A stretch of DNA of 49,321 nucleotides from Zygnema cylindricum. Its lineage: Eukaryota; Streptophyta; Zygnematophyceae; Zygnematales; Zygnemataceae. Made by a program: the position numbers and the translations under genes. Within the stretch, counting starts at the first letter, position 1. Every line of letters begins with the position of its first letter. Location of the stretch: contig JBBHKE010002980.1 of assembly GCA_037447655.1 (NCBI GenBank), positions 187,152 through 236,472 on the forward strand, read 5' to 3'. Of the stretch, positions 1-9,762 are shown one piece after another. The notes beneath the pieces are model-generated. The model saw only the letters and a list, made by a program, of their open reading frames with translations, had not been told where the DNA came from and ran no database searches.

Positions 1-98
1 CCCCTTCAGGCCAAGGAAACCAACGGAAAACCGCACAGGGAGGTATCCGCAAAACGACAAACGCACAAGCCGACAAAATCACAAAAGACAAAAGAATT

Positions 99-930
99 CT
101 AAAACACAGCCAGGAAATCGAAAACTGAAACGAAATACAAAACGGAAACAGACGTAGTTGGGGTACAAACGGGTCGTACGGTCCGTACAGCTTCTTCCAG
201 TTCGCTCGAACTCCCGCCGGAAGAAAAAGCTTCGCTGTAGAGGCTGCCAGGTGACGTCACGCTTCCCTCGGGTGACGTCAGCGCCGCTTCCGTCATCGCC
301 CAGCTCACCGCCTCGTGCAGAGCGCTCGAATCTGCCATCCGTACACTCCGTACAATGTGAATCGTACGGCACGCACTGAAAACCGACACGAACGATCCGT
401 ACTACCTACCGCACAATCCGTACTACCTACATCCGTACAATCCGAACCCGTGCTATCTAAATCCGTACAGGAACGCGTCGGAAAACACAGAAAAAAAAAA
501 TCTGCGGAAACCGTGGGAGAGGGCCGCCAACGTCGCGACAAAAACTCCGAAAGAAAAGACAAAAAAATGCACCAAAAATGTAAAAAAACGTGAAGAAAAA
601 TATAATATTACCGTACATAGCCGCCGATTTGGAGCAGATATCGGCCGGGAGCCCCATGGCTCGCAGCTCCTCGAGCAGATCGAAGTCCGTACTCTGCTGC
701 TGCTGCTTGACGTCACTGTACGGATTGTGCGGAGTGCGAGGAGTCCGGGGAGTCCGCGGCGTGCGACAGCTGTCGTCTCCCGCCATGGCTGCCCGGAGGG
801 AAGCTTCCGAGATGCGGCGGAGCTGCACGAGCGTTTCGCGGATGGAGGGGCCGCTGGAGTCCGGGGAACTCGTACGGAAAGAATCGTACGGAGAGACTCG
901 CAGGCAATCGCGCGTCCGCAGGCCGTACAT
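99..930 (-). CDS. Unrecognised protein, 3' part, two exons
   Basis: I do not recognise this protein. An upstream exon (about 930 to 612) reads MYGLRTRDCLRV and continues with a Ser/Arg-rich stretch, a repeated R-T-P motif, a short Gln run, and a segment ending DICSKSAAMY. It ends at a good donor (G|GTAATA). A second exon starts at 331 after GGCAG and restores the frame (phase 1), giving DSSALHEAVSWAMTEAALTS and then a Ser-rich segment, with a stop at 99-101. Both exons are far more GC-rich and codon-like than their surroundings. The 280-bp intron is full of CCGTAC words. The start is uncertain: ATG 930 is the first ATG, but the frame stays open upstream and no acceptor AG lies between 951 and 1060. 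The hydrophobic last 18 residues may be intron read-through rather than protein. Confidence 0.5.
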
Positions 931-1423
931 TTTTGCGTCGCCGGAGGACAAGGGGACACAACAAAGGTAACAAAAAAAGTAAAAAAATAAAAGAGAAAAA
1001 AAAAAAGTAACGGGAATCGGATGGAGGAGCGAAGACGTTTTTTTTTTTTGGTTTTGTAAGCTGGCAGAGGACAGGTCGGGTTCGACTGGGGGAGGTATAT
1101 GTGGTACGGATTATTAATGTTTTGAAAAGCGACGAAGGGATTGTCGGTGGTGCTTTGTTTCGCACGTGTGTGGGTATTCGGCAGAGCGGGAGAAAGGTCC
1201 AAAGATTTGGAAGTTCTGATGGAAATGGGAGGCTCCGTGACATTTAGGATTGGACGTATTCACATCAACACCGGCTGGACGTATCATTATTGCAATCTAG
1301 TACGTACGGTAAAAGATACAGAATCAAATAGTAAGATACTGTACACTGTGAGGTACTGTACTGTACCTACGAATTTTTCGTACATGTACGGTCCGAGCAC
1401 GTGCATGGCTCTTCAAAACACTA

Positions 1424-1634
1424 CACCGTGAAACTAGGGTTAATGTTTTTTCGTCTCTTTAAACAACTTTTCTCCGTACACACTTGTCGGATTGTGGATC
1501 TGACAGTTGCGATTGAAAGTTGAGATTCACAGCTTCCGATTGGCGGTCTCAAAATGATCATCGGACAAATGTGTACGAAAGGAAGATGTTTTAAGTGGTG
1601 AAAAACAAATTAACACTAACAACGATACACGTTG
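1424..1634. mobile_element. MITE family A, copy 1
   Basis: A 211-bp element with imperfect terminal inverted repeats (CACCGTGAAAC at the left, GATACACGTTG at the right), flanked by TA on both sides. The interior matches 37975-38191 and 29014-29104: the word CTCCGTACACACTTGTCGG on the left is inverted on the right as ACAAATGTGTACG. A TA target duplication suggests a Tc1/mariner-type MITE. It has no coding capacity. Confidence 0.8.
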
Positions 1635-1636
1635 TA

Positions 1637-2402
1637 CCGTACCGTATCTAAGTCCTCGTCAATTTTCGCTGTTCGTTCCGTCCAACGACTGAAAACACGC
1701 CACGTGGACGACAAGATCCTTGCACAGCTAGATGACAGCGTGCCTAGCGTCATTTGCCAATGAGAGCTGGAATGTTGCAGTTTTCGAAAAGTACAGTCTT
1801 CGAAAAGTATGGTTTTTGAAAAGTACAGTCTACAACTTTTAGATCACATTTCTCGATGGAGTACAACTGTACAACCCGTTTACCGAAAAGACTTTATGTG
1901 CAATATATTTGGGTTCTTTTGAACATTACAAATTTCGTATGGCGACAAAAAATTCTCTGGCGCCGTGCACCAGTTCACATGAAGCCTTCGGAAGTTCTGT
2001 GCACTTTTTCGTCGGAAGTACCGGCTGGCATGGTAGGCGCATTCAATATGGGGATTTTCAAGGTGTAAGGCCTCTGGTACGGAGAATCCACGCGTCAATA
2101 AAGTTTGCCTGTCGGAACGTCGGATGACGCGATTATGTAATACTAAAAGTACGGTGAATATAGATTTTCTGTCTTTTGGGCCTTTCTGGTACGTAGCATT
2201 CAGTTTGGTCTTTGGGGAGAAACCGGAAACTGGATCTTTGGCAGTTGGGATTCCTGGATTTAGTGTTCGGTTTTTGACCGTTCAACCGTTCAGTTTGGTT
2301 AAATGGAATTCAAATACGGTTACTAGGATTTTTGTGCCCCCGTTTCGTGCCGTTTTCAAGAAAACCGTACTGCCGTCGAGCAGAAGTTAAGTGTGATAAT
2401 AA
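1637..2402. other. Intergenic, no gene seen
   Basis: There are several short overlapping reading frames but none with splice support or a recognisable protein. A local duplication of the word TTCGAAAAGTA is visible near 1785-1825. Nothing else could be supported. Confidence 0.5.
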
Positions 2403-3160
2403 GGGTAACCTTCCATCAGGCGAAAACTGGGGTTGTTTACTGGAGAAAGTACCTTTCCGTATGAATCCGTACTGTTTTTTATTTATTTTACAAAATATGT
2501 TTACTAGGAATTCGTTAAGATTCTCCAGACTTTTTGGCGAAAACTTCCACCGTCCAATTTCGAATTTTCGACGCAAACGCCCCTTATATCCAGTGTCTCG
2601 ACTGTCCTCGGGAGGACACTTTGCGCTTACTGGACGCGTGTATTGGTCCACTTGTAAAAGTCAGAGTCGATCCACGACGAACGTGAAGTTATAAACTTAC
2701 ATGTGGCAAATGGCGTGTACCTTTTGACATCAAAGCCACCCTGTTCGACGACAAAATCTTGGTTGTAGGACATCCCGTCACGCCTCCGTTGGTACAGCGA
2801 TAATACATGAACGTACAAATGGTACACTCATGGGCATTTGTACAAATTTTCATTTTGCAACAGTTTTCGTAGCCGTTGGTACAACGACAAATACAAGGAC
2901 GTACGGATTGTACATTAACGTGACGCTACTATATATTTTAATCTACGTCCGCCCGTACAGATACGCAGTTGCAATTTTGTCCTTTTCAAAACTTTCATTA
3001 TTCCCGGGCGGCTCAACAGGATCCTACGTGGTACCAATCGCAATCTAACACGTAAGCAATTTTTGCTTCACTGGCACGACATGATGGAAAGGTGTTACAA
3101 ATATTACTGCCAATAAACGTGACCGTACGATTGCAGGGAAATCCTGATGGAAGGTTACCC
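2403..3160. mobile_element. Harbinger-like MITE, family E, copy 1
   Basis: A 758-bp element bounded by GGGTAACCTTCCATCAGG at the left and its reverse complement at 3143-3160. It is flanked on both sides by TAA (2400-2402 and 3161-3163). A 3-bp TAA duplication is typical of PIF/Harbinger and Tourist-like elements. The left 100 bp resemble 29105-29200. No transposase frame is present. Confidence 0.82.
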
Positions 3161-4500
3161 TAAGGGTAAGGCCCTTGTACTTGTAGCTAAGCGAACCTAC
3201 TTTGTTTTTTAACGTGGATCCGGTTGACCCGGATTTCAGGTGTCTCTATTTCTTTACTTTAAATTGTTACTTAACCCTGTGATGATTGTATACGTCAACA
3301 GTGCTCGTGACGGCTATCAACGTGTACAATCTGTCTTGTGGCACCGTATTTTTTGAAACTTTTTGAATCGTCGCAAGACACATCATAATTTTTGAAGCGA
3401 TTTGGCATGTCGCATGTCATTGCGTGACATCGTAGACGTACAGCCTTGCATCCGTGGCTGTACGACATGCCTTTGCGTAAACCTCTCCTATCCGGCCGCC
3501 ATGACTTCGCAAATTTTTCACCTTTACGTGAAATGAGTCAAATGACACTGCACCATCAAGACCCCTCAAAAAAAAAAAATGTACAAGGTGCAGAGGGACA
3601 AAAACATACAACCCTAAACCTTGCGATTTTTTGCATCTTTTCGCACGAGCGAGCATGCTGATTGGGGCCACACCTCGTTTTATCCGCGCGACCGTACGTT
3701 TAGGGTTATTTTTTTATTTGTATTTTTATTATAAAAAACACAAAACAAACCCTATGACCCTATTAACATACCTGATTACGGCGTGTGGGACTTTTACGTT
3801 ACGGTGTGAACACAGTGACACACGGTTTTCTTAAGTACAGGCCCTCGTAACGAACCTAGGCTGTACTTTTTTCAGTCGTCAAAACTTTCGAAAAAAAATC
3901 ACACGTGGGAATATGTTTTCAAACACATTGCCGATGTGGTTAATGATAAGTTTGAAGATGACGTGACAATGGGTTGAAAAAACTAATGTTGTGTATCCGC
4001 AAGGATTTGAAGAAAAACCAACAAATGGCATTTTTTGGGTTGCCGATAAACGATATATTGGCACGATAAATCGACATCGGTGTTATCGCCGCAGCGATAA
4101 CACCGATATTGATAACTATCGACGGTAACTATACAGACCGTACAACTAAATGTATGGCTCATACACTTAATTGTACAAGTTATTCCACAAACGCGCCGCG
4201 GACCCCCTTCCCCCCGATTTGGGGAAAAGATAAGTGTTGCCTGATAACTAAATTTTCAAAAGATGGTGGCGATAAATGGCGGCCGTCAAACAAATTTGTT
4301 ATTCTGCGTTATTCGCCTGTTCATATGTTCGTCTAGTTTTCGAAAAAGTTTGATTTTACAATTTACAATGTAATTTGATTTTTCATTTCGGTACTATAGT
4401 TTTAAAACTATAAATTATTGTTTTAAATTTGTCAACGTTTATGTGCTGCGATGTCCGTTATAAACTTAAGTAAAACGGAATACGGAACAGATTCTTATAA

Positions 4501-5810
4501 TTTTGGCACCCTACGGGGCCGTCTTTTTTGGAGTCGTCGCGCCTGCGGCGCCTGCGGCCCGCCACAACGTCGTAGCCCGGCGGCAAAACGCGGCGAAAGC
4601 GCGCGGCTTAACCCCCCCCCCCCCCCCCCCCCCTTCTCTTTGGGCCGTCTTTTGGGAGTTGTCTTCTGCTTTGCGACTGCCGGCGCCTGCTTCGGCCTTT
4701 AGCCGGAGCGGCGCCGGCGAAGGTGCATAGCAGCACACCGGCCCGAAGGTATGAAAGAGCGGCGGGCCGGGCTGTGTTTGGGACGACGTGCATCCGGATA
4801 GCCGAGTATTTAAGACGTCGCATCTACAAAAGCATGCCGAAAAAGAAAGCAGCGAACTACAAGCACGAGGCGGCTTGTCCGAGCGGGCGCCGCTAGTAAA
4901 GAGCGGCGAAAACGCCGGAGCGGGCGCCGAGCAGTCGCAAAGAAGAAGGCGAAGGCACGAAGTGCAAAGCTTCGGTGCTGCGCAGCTTCCGGCGCCAGCA
5001 AGCCGCCACGTACATACACTTCACCGGCGCCGGCAAGCTGCCACAAGTACTCCGAAGCTTTGCGAGAACGTGCGCTTTTTGCACTCTTTCACCTTCGGAC
5101 GAAGGTGAAGAAGTAGCATCGTCGTTTAGCCGGAGCGGTATTTCATACCTACAAAGAGACGGCCCAAAGGGGGGGGGGGGGGGGGTTTACGCCGGGGTAT
5201 TCTTCTTCGTGCTTGCGCCCGGGTGCTACTTCTTCACGTCTTCTTCCCTTTCGTGCTTGCGCACAACGTCCCGCTCCTTCCTCGCGCCTCCAAAGCTAGT
5301 CCGGTGCTGCGCACCTCCAAAGAGAAGGTGAAGGAAAGAGCACGCCGCGCAGCGGGGAGCCTACGCTCGCTCCGGCTAAGCGCAGTTCTTGGAAGTGCTG
5401 CGCAGCTCCGGCCGGCGTCGCGCCTCCTCTTTTGCTGCAAGAAGCGCACCGGCGTCCGGAGTGGTTTTGGAGCCGCTGGCGCGGCCTGCAGCTTACCGCT
5501 GCCGCCTGGATGCGCTTCTTGCACAAGGCCGAAGGAAGGTGCTGCGCACGTCGCCACCATAACGTGCTTCGCACCTCTGAACGTCCGTAGCCCTCCGTTG
5601 CTTCGTGCTTGCGCCCAAGCTACGCCCAACGTGCTACCGCCTGGGATAACGGAGGCTGCGCAAGCACGAAGCGCAGAGTAAGGTGCGGTGGCGACGAAGT
5701 ACGCTGCGCGCGCCGTCGCTCCCGCTGCGCGGCCTCCCCCGCCTTCGCCGCGCTTCGCTCCCATTCGTGCGCTCTTTGGAGAAGGGTGGGTGCTTATGGA
5801 GAATACATAG
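4501..5810. repeat. GC-rich organellar spacer with dispersed short repeats
   Basis: Dense GC-rich repeated words occur (GCGCCGGCGAAG, TTAGCCGGAGCGG, GTGCTGCGCA, GCACGAAG), many in both orientations. A run of C at about 4609-4632 and a run of G at about 5169-5186 form an inverted pair, each adjoining the word TTTGGGCCGTCT or its complement. Overlapping open frames here are GC artefacts. This resembles repeat-rich intergenic DNA of some green algal organelles, by inference. Confidence 0.6.
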
Positions 5811-6050
5811 TCCTCGTATTATATATTTTATTTTTTTTATGTCATTGCTTCTTTTCATTGGTTTGTGTTCGGTTTAACCAATTTGGCTTTGTTAGCTCTA
5901 TGTTATCATAGGAGTAACGGGATTCGTCATTTAATGTGGGATTTAGGTTTCTGTTTAGATTTATCCAAAGTATACACTTCAGGAATTATTATGTTAGTTT
6001 GTGTGGTATTGTTAGCCTTATTGAATTGGTTGCGCCTTTTTGTATTATAA
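5811..6050 (+). pseudogene. sdh3: sdh3 fragment (succinate dehydrogenase cytochrome b subunit)
   Basis: The frame to the TAA at 6048-6050 reads VFGLTNLALLALCYH, then RSNGIRHLMWDLGF, then a final hydrophobic helix ending NWLRLFVL. The H-x-x-x-G-I-R-H-L-x-W-D block is the signature of the membrane subunit SDH3 (SdhC) of complex II, including the haem-region histidine. The frame is cut at its 5' side: a TAG lies at 5808-5810 and the GC-rich repeat block replaces the N-terminal half. About 79 codons remain. In a mitochondrion it would anchor complex II in the inner membrane. Here it lies inside a nuclear transposon and has no visible start, so it is called a pseudogene. Confidence 0.88.
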
Positions 6051-6070
6051 ATAAACAAGTACAACAGAAT

Positions 6071-6328
6071 ATGACCACCAGGGACACTTTAGCACATTAG
6101 CTTCTTCAAAGGGGTACCGCTGTCTTGCTAGCCCCCACTATACTTATAGCGAACGTATCTACCTTAATATTGTTGAATATCTTATTATTTTGGTATCTTC
6201 ACGTTGGAATCAAAGAGATCTTAGCAGATTATGTTCATCACGAGGTTGCGCGCAATCTTATCTTGGTGCTATTGCGAATATTAATTCTTATTCTAATGAA
6301 ATATGTGTTTGTGTTGTTTGTGCTGTAA
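6071..6328 (+). pseudogene. sdh4: sdh4 copy with one premature stop (succinate dehydrogenase membrane anchor)
   Basis: From ATG 6071 the frame reads MTTRDTLAH, a TAG at 6098-6100, then [20 protein letters not shown], continuing through [20 protein letters not shown] to a TAA at 6326-6328. This is the full length of the small mitochondrial SDH4 (SdhD) anchor, about 85 residues. The H-V-G-x-x-E-I-L-A-D-Y block carries the haem-ligand region and the quinone-site tyrosine. The premature TAG stands where the family usually has a tryptophan (TGG), consistent with one G-to-A change after transfer. It starts 20 bp after the sdh3 stop, which is compact organellar spacing. Confidence 0.9.
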
Positions 6329-6340
6329 GGTATGAAATCA

Positions 6341-6363
6341 CTGCAGGTTCTTCGAACCTGCAG
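6341..6363. terminator. Hairpin downstream of sdh4
   Basis: A perfect 10-bp stem CTGCAGGTTC / GAACCTGCAG with a 3-base loop TTC, 12 bp after the sdh4 stop. Stem-loops in this position are common 3' processing or stability signals in mitochondrial transcripts. The function here is inferred. Confidence 0.55.
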
Positions 6364-6875
6364 TACCGAGCTTAGACCTTCAAGTATTTGGATGCCCTTC
6401 TTGGATAAGCGGGTATGACCAATGTGCTTATGCTTCAAAGGTGCGACGACAGCCCGGAGTAGCGCGCAGCCCCCCCCTCCCTCACGGCCGAAGGCGAGAA
6501 AAGCAACGAATTCAAGCACGAATAATATAATACAATATGTTATAAAGTACTATTATATGCGTACTATATTTTTTTTCTAGTTATCGCCAATAAAGAATTT
6601 GTTGGTCTTGGACAGATATATCAAGACCTTTGAGCGTTTGATAACCGATAAATATCGGAATCGATGTTATCGCGATAAATTTTTCGTCGATACACAACAC
6701 TAGAAAAAACACAAGACGACAATTTTCGTACATCATAAGTTCAACGATGATGCAAATTGTACTCTACAAATTTGCGATTTCTTCGTACGATCGCAACTTA
6801 GGCAGTACGACGCTAAGTTTCAAATGAAAACGATAGAATAAATCCCGTTTTCAGCCATATGGGGCCGTACCCTGA

Positions 6876-8900
6876 AGCGCCTTTTGTTGTTGTTTCTCGT
6901 GACAAAAGTATTAAATTGCCCTTGCACCAAAAACTATCAGACCTAAAAAGAGGCATGAAACCTGAGCAACCTAATTCAGTCAGTTGTGCGAAGCTAGGCG
7001 TGTTGTTAATGAGTAACAAAATATAACGTTTCCAACTGTTTAAAGGATTTACGAGACCTTCGAAGTTGTGGACCGTCGCTTAGTAGGTTTGTGGGTAGTC
7101 AACTACTGTTTATAAATAGTCCAATGTTTGGCGTTACCTTTATTTTTTTTTATATTTCTAGGTGAGTGTGAAATACACAATAAAAAACAGTGTCATCGGA
7201 GCCACTCATCGCAACCACGCAGACCACAACTTTTGATTAAAGCTTTTGGGAAAGTCTTTTAAAGAGTGCATATTATTTCATTATGTTTCAGTATATATAT
7301 TTCTCAACTTTCACTTTATTTTCATGTCAAAATATTTATAATAGTGAATGAGCCCAAAGAGAATGGTTGCGATCTACATTATAATGGATAGGGTAAATGC
7401 AAAAAAAGTCATTCCATTCAAAAATTTAACTGTCATTCTACTTCCATACATATACAGTGTTATCAAATAATGACATTTCGTGAATTGTACTACTCCTTTG
7501 TGTCGCTAAATCGGGCTAAGTGTGACATCCAACACCTTATTTGAGGAGCTCTACATCGGTGGAATGTCGACCTATGGCATGTTGTCAAGTGCCATGTTTA
7601 AAAGATGTAATTTGATATTAAACTCCGCGAACTGCCCGATTCAAACGTTTGACAAAGATTTTTGTCTTGAGGTCAATGTGTAAGGCCGAATCTTATCCGA
7701 GCATGTTGAATAATATTTCATCCCTTGTTGTGAATAGGTGTTTATAATGCCATTTTGATGTAGAACAAGAAATAATGGAAGATGCCACGTTGGTTTACAA
7801 TTATGTAAATTTTATAGGGTATCATCGTCAGATTGTCATGGATAACAAAATGTAAAAGTCGTAGAATTGATATTTTTTTTGTTCCGAATCATATATACAT
7901 TGAAAAAAGAAAGAAAAGTCTTAATTGGTTGTTGAGGAAATTGTTTCAAGAATGTCACATTTACTGTAACAATTTACATTAGAGGCGACGAACTGTAATT
8001 TCGACTTCGAAGGTCATTCGTTTAACTGGATACTATGAAGTAACTATTCCCGATGTTATTCCCATAAAAAAAAAATTATAGAAACAATTTTCAGATTGAC
8101 TCTTAATGTTGCACCTCTGCGCAACTATCATGAATCGCCATAAAAACTTTCCAAACGGTAAGAACTGTTTTGTTTAAAAAAGGGGGTAAACTCCATCCCA
8201 ATTTCCGTCGTCGTTGGTTGTCGTGAGTAACAGATCAATAGATAGATAGTCAAAAAAATATCGATGTACTTTCGTGAATACAATTCGACTCTTCGATTGT
8301 TTGATCCTCGCGCTTGCGGCGACGATGGAATGTGGTGAATTCTGTATGTTTGACGTCAGCTTGTTCCACGCATTCGTCGCTCCTTTGGGATTGTACCCGT
8401 TTTGCCCACCCTAGATCACCTGTCGACAACATGTGGAGCGAGGCACTCCAACGGTCCAACTATATATGGTGTTTAGTACATTATTATCGTACTGCATCTG
8501 TACGGATCCCACCTCCCACCAAATATTTAGCGATAATTTTTGCTGGTCCCAGAGCGATATATCGAGCTAAACGGCCTGCCGCACGGGGAAAACGAAACGA
8601 AAAAAAAGTACAAAATCGTGCACACGAAACGTACAAAACGAAATAGCACCCGTGACGTGATGTGACATATGACTACAATTAGTCACGCTATCTATGAACC
8701 AGCATTGTGAATTTGTGACAATGAAAAATTGAAAACGTAACAAAATCGAATAGGGGCACGACACAAACCGTACAATTGCCAATTAGGAGTTCGAACCTGA
8801 ATTTTGGAGTCCGAACCTGGCGGTACGGAAGTACAAAAGTACGGAAGTACCGTAGCGCGAAACAAGGCGGCAACTTCGCACCGACACGCTCTTATCCAAA
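6876..8900. other. AT-rich intergenic stretch, no gene seen
   Basis: There is no spliced gene, RNA gene or clear terminal inverted repeat. Short frames around 8250-8650 and 8690-8985 overlap on both strands and have no recognisable protein. Short direct repetition of GTACGGAAGTAC-like words occurs near 8820-8855. Confidence 0.45.
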
Positions 8901-8920
8901 CCGACATTCTAGAATGTCGG
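8901..8920. promoter_or_regulatory. Palindromic heat-shock element
   Basis: CCGACATTCTAGAATGTCGG is a perfect 20-bp palindrome centred on TTCTAGAA, the tail-to-tail nTTCnnGAAn heat-shock-factor core. It lies about 48 bp upstream of the TATA-like TAAATAAATAA and 228 bp upstream of the heat-shock protein start codon. HSF binding is inferred from the motif and its position. Confidence 0.7.
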
Positions 8921-8967
8921 TGGGTCCCGTGGGTACCACGCCACCTCGCGCTCCACCTCTCCTCCTC

Positions 8968-9147
8968 TAAATAAATAACCGCCATTACTCCCTCCCTGGA
9001 ATTAACAATTTTCTGTCCTTCCCTCCCTCCCCGACTCCTAAAGTTACTTCACTCCCACTCCACCTTCCGCTCTCCGCCTGTCTCTCCCTCTCTCTCACTC
9101 CCTCTCCCGCCTTCTCCTTCTCTCTCTTCCACTTTATTTACTCCACC
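8968..9147 (+). promoter_or_regulatory. TATA-like box and CT-rich 5' leader of the small heat-shock gene
   Basis: TAAATAAATAA at 8968-8978 is a plausible TATA element. The following 165 bp up to ATG 9148 are strongly pyrimidine-rich (CCCTCCCTCC, CTCTCCCTCTCTC). The hevein-domain gene at 32007 has a similar CT-rich leader, so this may be a shared core-promoter or leader style in this genome. Confidence 0.5.
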
Positions 9148-9702
9148 ATGGCTGCTCTCTCTCTCGCCTCCCCTTCCTTCCTCTCCTCCGGAGTAGAGCG
9201 TCTCCGTCCTTCCGGACTGACTGCGAAGAAAACCGCCCTACAATCCGTGACATCTGTCACTGCCAGCTGTCGTCCAGCGTGGCAGCGCCCCATTAGCTCC
9301 CAGCGGCTCAACAGAGCTCGCCAGGCAGCAGCCATGGCTGCCACGTGGCAAGCTATGGGTAAGATCTCTCTCTCTCTCTCTCCCTGCATCTCTTTATCTC
9401 TCTCTTTTTCTCCCTCGATTGTTGCGACGGGATTTTTCGGGTTCTTACCTGATCGGCCATTCACTGTATGCCACGTGGCGCATGCAGGATGCCAGCCTGG
9501 CATGTCTTCCCGTCCGGATCCTACGGCCTGGTGGATGGAGGGTGCGCCACGTGGCAGGGGAGGGTCGCCGTTGGAGGAGTTCTTCAGCCAGCTGGCAGGC
9601 GTGAAGGGCTACCAGGTGGAGGAGAGGGAAGACGGATGGATTCTGCGATTTGAGCTTCCGGGACTTTCGGTCAATGACGTCAAAGTCCAGGTCATCACTC
9701 TC

Positions 9703-9762
<60 letters not shown>

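Larger units (their letters stand above)
4501..6521. other. Nuclear insertion of mitochondrial DNA (NUMT)
   Basis: Alignment by eye with 48052-48865 shows the host element running to GGAACAGATTCTTATA near 4500 and resuming at TAATATAATACAATATG near 6521. About 30 bp of the intact copy (around 48661-48690) is missing here. The foreign block has very different composition: a GC-rich half (4501-5810) and an AT-rich half with sdh3 and sdh4 in tandem. The mitochondrial origin of the gene half rests on protein matches; that of the GC-rich half is inferred from continuity. Confidence 0.85.
3984..6702. mobile_element. hAT-type element, family C, carrying mitochondrial DNA
   Basis: Bounded by a perfect 8-bp target duplication GAAAAAAC (3976-3983 and 6703-6710), the hallmark size for the hAT superfamily. 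The ends read TAATGTTGTGTATCCGC and GTCGATACACAACACTA. An 814-bp relative without the insert lies at 48052-48865. This copy is 2719 bp because about 2 kb of organellar sequence sits between its two halves. The GATAA/TTATC-rich terminal domains (around 4040-4130 and 6640-6700) can fold back. No transposase is encoded, so it is non-autonomous. Confidence 0.9.
3164..6872. mobile_element. Harbinger-like element, family B, copy 1 (interrupted)
   Basis: This is the same family as 21007-21791. Left end GGGTAAGGCCC pairs with right end GGGCCGTACCC. The left flank is TAA and the right flank TGA. The internal match is long: 3187-3520 follows 21020-21372, and 3850-3983 plus 6703-6860 follow 21470-21770. 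The continuous family sequence is split at 3983/6703 by a hAT-type insertion. With that removed the element is about 980 bp. A second indel near 3700-3840 has no counterpart in copy 2. Confidence 0.85.

Noticed and set aside
5223-5764. Overlapping 150-176 codon frames in the GC-rich block
   Set aside because: GC-rich repeats give open frames on both strands. No domain was recognised.
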